Assembly: GCA_017429505.1 (NCBI GenBank)
Contig: JAFROW010000009.1
Span: 253,809-317,808 of the forward strand
Length of the DNA stretch: 64,000 bases
From: Clostridia bacterium
Lineage (GTDB): Bacteria; Bacillota; Clostridia; TANB77; CAG-508
Direction: 5' to 3'
The notes beneath the pieces were generated by a model. That model was not told the origin of the DNA. It saw only the letters and a program-made list of their open reading frames with translations, and made no database searches. The position numbers and the translations under genes were made by a program. Positions 52,683 through 62,084 of this stretch are shown in pieces; positions within the stretch are counted from its first letter, which is position 1; each line of letters starts with the position of its first letter.

Positions 52683-54044
52683 ATGGATTCATCTATGGAT
52701 GGTCAAGAAATTGTTGATAAAATGCATGAAGCCCTAATTAATGAATTACCATCAATTACATACACAGCATTTCTATCTTACCTTAAATTCGAATCGATGG
52801 AAGGAAATCACATTACTTTCAAAGTTGACTATACTTATGAAAAAACTCAAACAGAAGCTAGATATTCAAAAGTTATTTTAGCTGCATTAAAATTTGTAAC
52901 TAACAGAGATTTAGAATTTTCTATTCATGCACTTGAAAATAGCTCAAAATCACCTGAAGTAATTTCATCACAAACAGTTGAAAAAGATAAAAACATAGAA
53001 GAAGAAATTGATTATTCAAAATATTCTTTAAACCCAAAATATACTTTTGATACATTTGTAGTTGGAAATAACAATAATTTAGCACATGCTGCAGCACTTG
53101 CAGTTGCAGATAATCCCGCTAAAACATATAATCCTTTATTTATTTATGGTGGTGTTGGATTAGGAAAAACTCACTTAATGCAAGCAATAGGAAATAGAAT
53201 TTTAAGTAACAACAGAAATATGAATGTAGTTTATGTAACATCTGAAAATTTTACTAATCAATTAATTATTTCTATAAAAGATCTAAAAAATGATCCTTTT
53301 AGAAATAAATACAGAAATGCAGATGTTTTAATCATAGACGATATCCAGTTTATAGCCAAAAAAGAGAGAGTTCAAGAGGAATTTTTCCATACATTTAATA
53401 CCTTATATGAAAATGGAAAACAAATAATAATCTCTAGCGATAAGCAACCCAAAGATATTCAATTTTTGGAAGAAAGGCTTAAATCTAGATTTGAATGGGG
53501 ATTACTTGCAGATATTTCTAATCCTGATTATGAAACAAGAGTCGCAATTCTTAGAAAAAAAGCTCAAGATGAGAGAATTATTATTGATAATGAAATACTT
53601 GCAGATATTGCAGCAAAAATAGATTCAAATATTCGAGAATTAGAAGGTGTATTTAACAAAATAGTTGCAAGAGCATCTTTAACACACATACCAATTACTA
53701 TAGAATTAGCTGAAAATGTAATTAATGAATTTATTTCTAAAAAAGAAAAAGTAATATCTTCAGACTTTATACAAGATGTAGTAGCAAAATATTTTAGTAT
53801 TGATAAAAAAGATTTAGCAGGAAATAAAAGATCAAATGATGTTGCAAGACCAAGACAAATTGCAATGTATTTGTGTAGAGAAGTAGCTAACATGACTTTT
53901 CCACAAATAGGTATAGATTTTGGAAATAGAGATCATTCAACAGTTATGCATGCATACAAAAAAATAGAAAAAGATGTTAAAGAAAATACAAATACAAAAT
54001 TAATTGTGGATAGTGTGAAAAATATAATTTTAAATAATGAATAA
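52683..54044 (+). CDS. dnaA: Chromosomal replication initiator protein DnaA
   Basis: DnaA opens the origin and loads the helicase. The 453-residue protein has AAA+ motifs GGVGLGKTHLMQAIGN and VLIIDDIQF, the sensor/arginine region, and the C-terminal DnaA-box-binding helix (NRDHSTVMHAYKKI). The start at 52683 is preferred since TGGAGGC lies just before it. Its first residues MDSSMDGQEIVDKM fit clostridial DnaA. Confidence 0.97.
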   Translation: MDSSMDGQEIVDKMHEALINELPSITYTAFLSYLKFESMEGNHITFKVDYTYEKTQTEARYSKVILAALKFVTNRDLEFSIHALENSSKSPEVISSQTVEKDKNIEEEIDYSKYSLNPKYTFDTFVVGNNNNLAHAAALAVADNPAKTYNPLFIYGGVGLGKTHLMQAIGNRILSNNRNMNVVYVTSENFTNQLIISIKDLKNDPFRNKYRNADVLIIDDIQFIAKKERVQEEFFHTFNTLYENGKQIIISSDKQPKDIQFLEERLKSRFEWGLLADISNPDYETRVAILRKKAQDERIIIDNEILADIAAKIDSNIRELEGVFNKIVARASLTHIPITIELAENVINEFISKKEKVISSDFIQDVVAKYFSIDKKDLAGNKRSNDVARPRQIAMYLCREVANMTFPQIGIDFGNRDHSTVMHAYKKIEKDVKENTNTKLIVDSVKNIILNNE

Positions 54045-54146
54045 TTGAAAATTAAAAAAAAATATAACTAATAAAAAATTAATGTTTGTGTAAAAAAATG
54101 TTCGCAAAACCAAAATCAATTAATTCCTACGGAAATGGTTCATCGG

Positions 54147-54370
54147 TTATCCACACCTAGTCTGTGGATAAGGTGTTTATAACATGTTGATAACTAACTT
54201 TCCACTTCAAAATGTGAAAAGTGTGGAAAACCACCCTTACTTTTCCACAGATTTGTCCACATGAAAAATCATACGGACTAGTGTTATCAACATAGTTTTC
54301 CACATAATCCACACGACCTACTACTACTACTACTATAAATATTATATTATTTTATAAATAAATATATGCA
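54147..54370. other. oriC part 2: DnaA boxes, DnaA-trios and unwinding element
   Basis: Perfect boxes TTATCCACA (54147-54155) and TGTGGATAA (54163-54171) are followed by several near boxes (TGTTGATAA, TTTTCCACA, TTGTCCACA, TTATCAACA). Six CTA triplets at 54318-54335 (complement TAG repeats, the DnaA-trio) lie right before an AT-only stretch (54336-54370) that fits the duplex unwinding element. Confidence 0.9.
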
Positions 54371-54454
54371 TCGTAATTCAAATTTTTTTTCAAAAGAAAT
54401 ATTTGCGTAAGAAATAATAAAATTATTTAAACATAAAAAGAAAGGATGATTAAA

Positions 54455-55573
54455 ATGAAATTTGTTTGTTACAAAGATACAATAATAAAAGCACTTAACT
54501 CAGTAGTAAAAGGAGTTGCATCTAAAACAACAATGCCTATACTAGAAGGAATTCTTATTCAAACCAATGAAGGAGAAATAAAATTAACTACTTATGATTT
54601 AGAAATTGGAATAGAATATACAATGAAATGTGATATTATAGAACATGGAAGTACAGTTGTAAATGCAACAATGTTTACAGAAATCATTAGAAAATTGCCA
54701 GATAGAGAAATAAATATTAGTGTAAATGAAAATAATTTATTAATTATTGAATGTGAAGGAGCATTATATAAATTAGCAACAATGAATCCTGATGAATTTC
54801 CTGATTTACCAAAAATAGAAGTAGAAAATTCTATAGAATTAGAGCAAGGAGCTCTAAAAAATATGATTAGAAAAACAATATTTGCAGTAAGTTCAGATGA
54901 GAACAGACCAATATTTTCAGGATGTTTATTTGAAATAAAAGAAAATAAATTAAATGTAGTTGCAATAGATGGATTTAGATTAGCTTTAAGAAAAATAAAT
55001 TTACCTGTTGCAGTTAATGATTTTAAAGCAGTTATACCAGCAAAAACATTAAATGAAGTGATAAAAATTTTAGATGATTCTTTTGAAATGATCAAAATAG
55101 GAGTTTCAAAAAATCAAGCATTATTCGAAATGGAAAATTGTAAAATAGTTACAAGAATACTAGAAGGAGAATTTTTAAATTATAATTCTGTAATACCAGA
55201 TAATTGGCAAACAAGAGTTAGAGTAAATAGAATAGATTTGCAAAATAGCTTTGAAAGAATAAGTTTGATTTCTTCTTCAAGCATAGAAAAAGAGAAAAAA
55301 TATCCTGTTAGAGTTACTGTAGATATTGGAAAAATGATAATATCTTGTACAAACCAAACAGGTGATGCAAAAGAAGAAGTATTTATTACAACAGAAGGAA
55401 AATATTTAGAAGCAGGATTTAATCCTAAATATTTCTTAGATTGCTTAAAAGCAATTGATGACGAAGAAATATTTATAGAATTTGGAAGTAATATCTCACC
55501 ATGTTTAGTAAAATCAGTTGAAAATAATGATTATGTTTATATGATTTTACCAATTAGGTTGAAGAATGAATAA
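54455..55573 (+). CDS. dnaN: DNA polymerase III beta sliding clamp
   Basis: DnaN is the processivity clamp. KFVCYKDTIIKALNSVVKGVASKTTMPILEGILI opens the first of three clamp domains; the C-terminus reads DYVYMILPIRL. 372 residues. The start at 54455 is preferred since GAAAGGA lies nine bases upstream. It follows oriC. Confidence 0.96.
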   Translation: MKFVCYKDTIIKALNSVVKGVASKTTMPILEGILIQTNEGEIKLTTYDLEIGIEYTMKCDIIEHGSTVVNATMFTEIIRKLPDREINISVNENNLLIIECEGALYKLATMNPDEFPDLPKIEVENSIELEQGALKNMIRKTIFAVSSDENRPIFSGCLFEIKENKLNVVAIDGFRLALRKINLPVAVNDFKAVIPAKTLNEVIKILDDSFEMIKIGVSKNQALFEMENCKIVTRILEGEFLNYNSVIPDNWQTRVRVNRIDLQNSFERISLISSSSIEKEKKYPVRVTVDIGKMIISCTNQTGDAKEEVFITTEGKYLEAGFNPKYFLDCLKAIDDEEIFIEFGSNISPCLVKSVENNDYVYMILPIRLKNE

Positions 55574-55606
55574 AAAAGCTGATAAAATTTTTATCAGCTT
55601 TTTTTT
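55573..55606 (+). terminator. Terminator after dnaN
   Basis: AAAAAAGCTGATAAAA pairs with TTTTATCAGCTTTTTT, a strong hairpin with T-run. Confidence 0.9.
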
Positions 55607-56320
55607 AATTCTTGTTATGTAAAAAACGACGCGCGAAAATCCGATATAAGCGATTTTTTAAAAAAAATAAAGTAATTTTACGATAAAAATAATAATAAAA
55701 ATAATTAAGAATTAATTAAAATATTAATTATGAAAAAAATCGAATAAATTCGAAAAAAAAATCCTAAATTAGAATAAAAGAGAAAAAGTATAATTTTTGA
55801 CTGATATTAAACTAATATAGTCTGATAAAATTATTAAAAATTAATTATGACGATTCTTAATTTTGATTTTTTACGTAAAAATATTAAAAATTTAGTATCA
55901 AAAATATATTATAAAAATAAAAATTATATTAATAAAAAATAATTAAAATTAATTTAAAATTAATTATGAAAAAAATTGAATAAATTCGAAAAAAAAATAT
56001 TAAATTAGAAAATAAGAGAAAAAACACACTTTATGACTAAATTTAGCATATAATTGATTGAGAAAAGTGGAAAAAATTATTATTAACAAATTTAGATTCA
56101 GAATTTCTAAAATTAATTCTATATAAGTATTATATATTTTTTAAAAGTTTAATTGATGATATTTTTAAATACTTATAACTATTTTACAAAAATAGTGTAT
56201 TGACAAAATTAAAAATATTTTGTATAAAAGATAATATAAAATTTTTTTTATAAAAAATTGCTTAATAAAAATATAATTTTTTAGAAAAAATCAAAAAGTT
56301 ATTAACAATTGGAGAACAAA
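55607..56320. other. AT-rich noncoding region between dnaN and recF with two direct repeats
   Basis: About 700 bases with no plausible gene. Two imperfect direct repeats of about 65 bases (55724-55788 and 55959-56024) start with TTAATTATGAAAAAAAT. The usual yaaA (S4-domain) gene between dnaN and recF is missing. The GC content is far below that of its neighbours. Confidence 0.7.
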
Positions 56321-57385
56321 ATGTGGATAAGTAGAATTAAAATTAATAATTTTAGAAATTATAATAATTTAGAAATAGAATTAAATAAAAAAATAAATGT
56401 TTTTTATGGTGAAAATGCACAAGGAAAAACAAATATTATAGAAGCAATTTATTTAAGTAGTATAGGAAAATCTTTTAGAACAAATAAAGAAAAAGAGATG
56501 ATAAAATTTAATGAAGAAAATTGCAATGTAGAAATAGATTTTGAAAAATCAGATAGAGAAGGGAATATTTCTATAAATATTGGTAATAAAAAAAATGTTT
56601 TTGTAAATAAAATAAAAATTAAAAAATTAAGTGAATTATTAGGAAATATAAATGTTGTAATTTTTACTCCAGATGATATAAACATTTTAAAAGGTGGTCC
56701 GCAAAATAGACGAAAATTTTTAGATGTTATGATAAGTCAGCTAAGACCAAAATATATGCATTTATGCAGTTTATATCAAAAAACATTAGATGAGAGAAAT
56801 GCGTATTTAAAAAATATAGAAAATCAAAAAACTGATTTTTTAGAAATATATGATGAAAAGCTTGCTGAATATGGCTGTGAGATATACAAATACAGAAAAG
56901 AATTTATTGAAAAAATAAAAAATAAAATAAAAATTATACATAGCAATATTACAAATAATAGGGAAGATATAGAAATTATTTATTCTTCAAATTGTGAAAA
57001 CAAGCAAGAATATTTAGAATTATTAAAACAAAGAAAAAAATTAGATATTATAAAAGGATATACAACTAAAGGAATTCATAGAGATGATTTTCAGATATTA
57101 TTAAGTGGATTGCCTGTTGATGTTTATGGATCTCAGGGTCAACATAGAACTGCGGTTTTATCTTTAAAACTTTCAGAGCTTCAAGTAATTTATGATGAAA
57201 TTGGAGAAAACCCAATTTTATTATTAGATGATTTTATGTCTGAGCTAGATAGAGTTAGAAGGAAAAGTTTTTTAGAAAACATTAAAGACACACAAGTCAT
57301 TATTACATGTACAGATAAAATTAATTTAGAAGAGAATGAAGTTAAATTATTTAATGTAGTAAATGGGGATATAAACGAATTTTAA
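56321..57385 (+). CDS. recF: DNA replication and repair protein RecF
   Basis: RecF loads RecA at gaps. WISRIKINNFRNYNNLEIEL and Walker A GENAQGKTN are at the N-terminus; the Q/signature region is LSGLPVDVYGSQGQHRTAVLSLKLSEL, and LLLDDFMSELD the Walker B. 354 residues. The start at 56321 follows TTGGAGAACAAA. Codons 1-4 read ATGTGGATAAGT and so contain a perfect DnaA box (56322-56330). Confidence 0.95.
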   Translation: MWISRIKINNFRNYNNLEIELNKKINVFYGENAQGKTNIIEAIYLSSIGKSFRTNKEKEMIKFNEENCNVEIDFEKSDREGNISINIGNKKNVFVNKIKIKKLSELLGNINVVIFTPDDINILKGGPQNRRKFLDVMISQLRPKYMHLCSLYQKTLDERNAYLKNIENQKTDFLEIYDEKLAEYGCEIYKYRKEFIEKIKNKIKIIHSNITNNREDIEIIYSSNCENKQEYLELLKQRKKLDIIKGYTTKGIHRDDFQILLSGLPVDVYGSQGQHRTAVLSLKLSELQVIYDEIGENPILLLDDFMSELDRVRRKSFLENIKDTQVIITCTDKINLEENEVKLFNVVNGDINEF

Positions 57386-57404
57386 ATTTTTTTCTAAAAA
57401 ATAT

Positions 57405-57624
57405 TTGACAAATTTAAAAAATAACATTATTATAGTATATATGAAAAAAAGTTAAAAAATCAATTTTTTATTGCATAGGAAAAATCGTCAGATTTTTCCG
57501 GAGCAACAAGATTAAGTTTCTTTGATTCGTGCGGTTGCAAAGCAACCTGCACATACGACGAAGTCACTTTTCTTATATAATAATATTTAACTACAAGTAA
57601 ATTGAGAAAGGAATGAACAGTTAG
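57405..57624 (+). promoter_or_regulatory. gyrB promoter and structured leader
   Basis: TTGACA (57405-57410) and TATTAT (57428-57433) with 17-base spacing. The leader of about 185 bases has two stable hairpins: GGAAAAATC/GATTTTTCC around GTCA (57478-57499) and GGTTGC/GCAACC around AAA (57533-57547) extended by GTGC/GCAC and TCGT/ACGA. No remB-type gene lies between recF and gyrB. Confidence 0.6.
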
Positions 57625-59553
<1,929 letters not shown>

Positions 59554-59554
59554 T

Positions 59555-59610
59555 TTGGGGACGGGGCAAAAATTCACTTTAAGGTCTAGTATGGGGACAG
59601 AGGAAAAAAA
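59555..59610. repeat. Two GGGGACGG-type short repeats after gyrB
   Basis: TTTGGGGACGGGGCAAAAA (59555-59573) and ATGGGGACAGAGGAAAAAAA (59591-59610) are close to the copy at 43092-43115. They lie within 60 bases of the gyrB stop. Confidence 0.4.
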
Positions 59611-59648
59611 CTTAATAAAGAATCTTGATGTATAAAAGGAGAAAAATT

Positions 59649-59860
59649 ATGACTGAAAAAGTTTTAAAAGAGAAGACCTTATTAGTAGATTAAGAGGTCC
59701 AAATTATTTAAAAGTAGAACGAACAAGAGGTTTTGAAGTTAAAGGAACAGAACTTGCCTATTTACATAATAAAACAAGAGAAACAGGAAAAAGAAATTCT
59801 TCAGAAGGAAGTAGAAGTTGGGTAGAGGCAAAAAATGAAGATAGTGTAGTAAAAGATTAA
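59649..59860 (+). pseudogene. Frameshifted small gene after gyrB
   Basis: A strong AAAAGGAG site precedes ATG at 59649, but this frame ends after 14 codons (MTEKVLKEKTLLVD). From about 59672 the next frame stays open to 59860 and reads coding-like: REDLISRLRGPNYLK, VERTRGFEVKGTELAYLHNK, SEGSRSWVEAKNEDSVVKD. One base change would restore a protein of about 70 residues. I do not recognise the family. A terminator follows. Confidence 0.45.
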
Positions 59861-59862
59861 AT

Positions 59863-59895
59863 AAAAAAAGCCGGCAGTTTTGCCGACTTTTTTCT
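59863..59895 (+). terminator. Terminator after the frameshifted gene
   Basis: AAAAAAAGCCGGCA pairs with TGCCGACTTTTTT (one mismatch) with a T-run. Confidence 0.85.
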
Positions 59896-60047
59896 GTAAA
59901 GCTAATAATAATCTTATCTCAAACCAATATACCTAATATTCTGACCTAATGAATATCGCTATACAAATAAGCCATCTACCAAATACATTGATCAATCGCT
60001 CGACCATTAATACACTCTAAATAGCCTAATTCATCCACAAGGGACTA

Positions 60048-60161
60048 CTAAAAACCATAAATCAAATATAAGAATAATCTTAAGCCTGAATATATTACAT
60101 ATATTGTAACCATATACTTTGTAACCACAAAAGTTCCAACCAATATAGCTTGCCTACACAT
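60048..60161 (-). CDS. Possible small hydrophobic peptide, 37 aa
   Basis: On the minus strand AGAGGAG precedes ATG at 60161. The frame (MCRQAILVGTFVVTKYMVTI and on) is hydrophobic and ends TAG TAG. The same frame continues with only TAG stops to about 59931. The surrounding 500-base stretch is C-rich on the plus strand, unlike its neighbours, which hints at a former minus-strand gene. Low confidence that it is made. Confidence 0.3.
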   Translation of the reverse strand: MCRQAILVGTFVVTKYMVTIYVIYSGLRLFLYLIYGF

Positions 60162-60428
60162 AATATACTCCTCTTTTCTGACATATAATAACCTTTTTTC
60201 AAAAGCCATTACACATCTTTATTCGAAAAAATTTAAGCTAAAATATATTTTAACCTAAATATTCTCTGTGCCTCAACTATTATTAACCTTACAATCTTAT
60301 TATAAGCAAATTAAAAAATAATATACAAAAAGATAAAAATTTTTATAAAAAATAAATGTAACATTAATGATGAAAGTACTATATTAATCAATTTTTATTG
60401 AATTATAATATTTGAATTTATTGAGACT

Positions 60429-60502
60429 TGTCGAATTTTGTCGTAAAGTTTTTATTTTTTTTTGAAAAAATAGTTGAAAAAATAATAAATTTATGTTATT
60501 AT
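60429..60502 (+). promoter_or_regulatory. Spo0A-box-like pair and promoter of the RNA/PBECR4-like unit
   Basis: TGTCGAA (60429-60435) and TGTCGTA (60439-60445), ten bases apart start to start, are followed by the same AAAGTTTTT spacer as the other loci. TTGAAA (60474-60479) and TATTAT (60497-60502) with 17-base spacing form the likely promoter. Confidence 0.6.
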
Positions 60503-60508
60503 AAATAT

Positions 60509-60660
60509 AATAGATAGTGATAGTAAACCTATCAAGGTGGATTGACACCGAAACAATCCGAAATTCAATGAGACTTAGGGCTCATAGATTGGCAGGCAAT
60601 CACTTAACCTGAAATTTATTGTAAGTTGGGGAACTTACAGATTGGCGGACAATCAATTAA
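60509..60660 (+). ncRNA. Leader RNA of three imperfect hairpin repeats
   Basis: Three units of about 50 bases each contain a variable hairpin (GATAG/CTATC, ATGAG/CTCAT, TGTAAGTT/AACTTACA), then a conserved GATTG...CAATC hairpin (60540-60558, 60587-60601, 60640-60654) and a spacer resembling TGAAATT. The unit is bounded by a promoter and an 18-base-pair terminator and is followed by a protein gene. I do not recognise a known riboswitch. The layout resembles RNA antitoxins of type III toxin-antitoxin systems, but a transcription attenuator is also possible. Confidence 0.55.
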
Positions 60661-60668
60661 TCAATCAT

Positions 60669-60716
60669 AAAGGGGCAAAATTATACTGCGGTATAATTTT
60701 GCCCCTTTGAATTTTT
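60669..60716 (+). terminator. Terminator between leader RNA and the PBECR4-like gene
   Basis: Positions 60669-60686 pair perfectly with 60691-60708 around TGCG (18 base pairs, with GGGGC/GCCCC); TTTTTT follows after a few bases. It would let most transcripts stop before the protein gene. Confidence 0.85.
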
Positions 60717-60728
60717 TAGGAGAAAAAA

Positions 60729-61361
60729 ATGAGTAGAGATAAAAAGAATGATTTAAATATAATAAAACAAGCAGCATTATTGTATGATAAAAATTTATTA
60801 AATAAAAATATATTATTTATATATTTAAAAAATAATAAAATTGAATATTATGAAGTAACATTTTTAAGAGAACATTTTAAACATTTAATTGGAGTAAAAA
60901 CTAATTTAAATGCTTATGAATTTTTTTATAGAGCTAAAAATAATAGAATGAGAATAAAAGATTTTTGGTATAAAGATAATACAAGCGCTTTAAAAATAGA
61001 TAATCTAATAAAAGCAATGAATCTATGTTCTTTTTCAAAAATGATAGGAGAATTTAAACATAATAAAGTTTATGTGTCTTTAAAAAAAGTAACAGGAAAT
61101 AATAATATTATTTTAGGATTTGACGAAGGAGAAAATATAAAGTATCCAAAGACATTGCTAAAAGGGGATGTTAGAGATTATACAAGGAAAGTTTATAGAA
61201 TAATAGGAATTCTATCCAAGAATTTATCAGATAAAAAATATAATACCTTAAATTATATTGCTAAAAATATTAATGTAAAAAGATTTATATCAAATAATGA
61301 ATTAAAAGATTTAATAGATATAGATATTTTAAATCAAAATAATACAGATATTAAAGAATAA
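60729..61361 (+). CDS. PBECR4-like domain protein, 210 aa
   Basis: The pattern LLNKNILFIYLKNNKIEYYEVTFLREHFKHLIGV, then AYEFFYRAKNNRMRIKDF, FSKMIGEFKHNKVYVSLKKVTGNNNIILGF and YPKTLLKGDVRDYTRK agrees with the PBECR4 family as I recall it, a branch of the BECR (barnase-EndoU-colicin-RelE) nuclease-like fold seen in Firmicute mobile elements. The start follows TTAGGAG. It is encoded after the repeat RNA and terminator. Nuclease activity is not proven. The family call is from memory of conserved segments and should be tested by profile search. Confidence 0.5.
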   Translation: MSRDKKNDLNIIKQAALLYDKNLLNKNILFIYLKNNKIEYYEVTFLREHFKHLIGVKTNLNAYEFFYRAKNNRMRIKDFWYKDNTSALKIDNLIKAMNLCSFSKMIGEFKHNKVYVSLKKVTGNNNIILGFDEGENIKYPKTLLKGDVRDYTRKVYRIIGILSKNLSDKKYNTLNYIAKNINVKRFISNNELKDLIDIDILNQNNTDIKE

Positions 61362-61393
61362 TAGATTTGTTTGCTTGCTGAGAAATAGCAATT

Positions 61394-61447
61394 TGTCGAA
61401 TTTTGTCGAAAAGTTTTTCTTGACATCTGGAAAAAATGTGATATTAT
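61394..61447 (+). promoter_or_regulatory. Tandem perfect Spo0A-box-like motifs and promoter of the second T4SS unit
   Basis: TGTCGAA occurs at 61394-61400 and 61404-61410. TTGACA (61420-61425) starts nine bases after the second box and TATTAT follows at about 61442-61447 (16-base spacer). Boxes just upstream of the -35 is the arrangement of Spo0A-activated promoters in Bacillus. Confidence 0.65.
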
Positions 61448-61515
61448 ATTATTATTGAAATCCCAAATTATTATTGAATAAGAATTAATCATTATTATTA
61501 ATTTCTAAAAAGTTT

Positions 61516-62067
61516 ATGAATCAAAATAAAGTATCGGTACAAGAATGGTTGCCAATCGAAAAAATATTAAATAATGGAATTATTAAATTAAAAAATAATA
61601 ATTATATCAAATTAATTAAAGTTTATCCAATAAATTATAATTTAAAATCAGAATTTGAAAAGACAACAATTTTAAATTCATACAAAATATTTTTAAAAAC
61701 ATGCAATTTTGATTTTCAAATTTTAATCCAAAGTAACAAACAAGATCTACAAAAAAATATAAAAAATATTCAAGAAAATTTAAAAAAAGAAAGTTTTTTA
61801 AATGATATTGGAAAAGATTATATTAATTTTATAAATGAAATAAATTCTGTTAAAAATTCTGGTTCTAAAGATTTTTATATAATTATTTCAAATAATAAAG
61901 CAGAAAATAATTTAGAAGATTTGATTATACAAGAATTAAATGAAAAATATTTTAAAATAAAAGAGTGTTTATTAAGATGTGGAAATTCTGTGAAAAATAT
62001 AAACAATAAAAAAGAAACAGAAAAAATTATTTATTCATTTTTAAATACGAGGTTATTTTTTATTTAA
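61516..62067 (+). CDS. TraC-like T4SS protein (second copy)
   Basis: VQEWLPIEKILNNGIIKLKNNNYIKLIKVYPINYNL resembles the TraC-like N-terminal VirB4 domain that is a separate protein in Gram-positive T4SS; the 183-residue length is shorter than that at 38796-40049. No membrane helix is seen. It lies 17 bases before the VirB4-like gene. The ribosome binding site is weak. Confidence 0.65.
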   Translation: MNQNKVSVQEWLPIEKILNNGIIKLKNNNYIKLIKVYPINYNLKSEFEKTTILNSYKIFLKTCNFDFQILIQSNKQDLQKNIKNIQENLKKESFLNDIGKDYINFINEINSVKNSGSKDFYIIISNNKAENNLEDLIIQELNEKYFKIKECLLRCGNSVKNINNKKETEKIIYSFLNTRLFFI

Positions 62068-62084
62068 AAGGAGGAATTCTAATT

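Noticed and set aside
60509-60660. Tandem glycine or c-di-GMP riboswitch
   Set aside because: The conserved core bases of those classes are not present; only the general tandem layout is similar.
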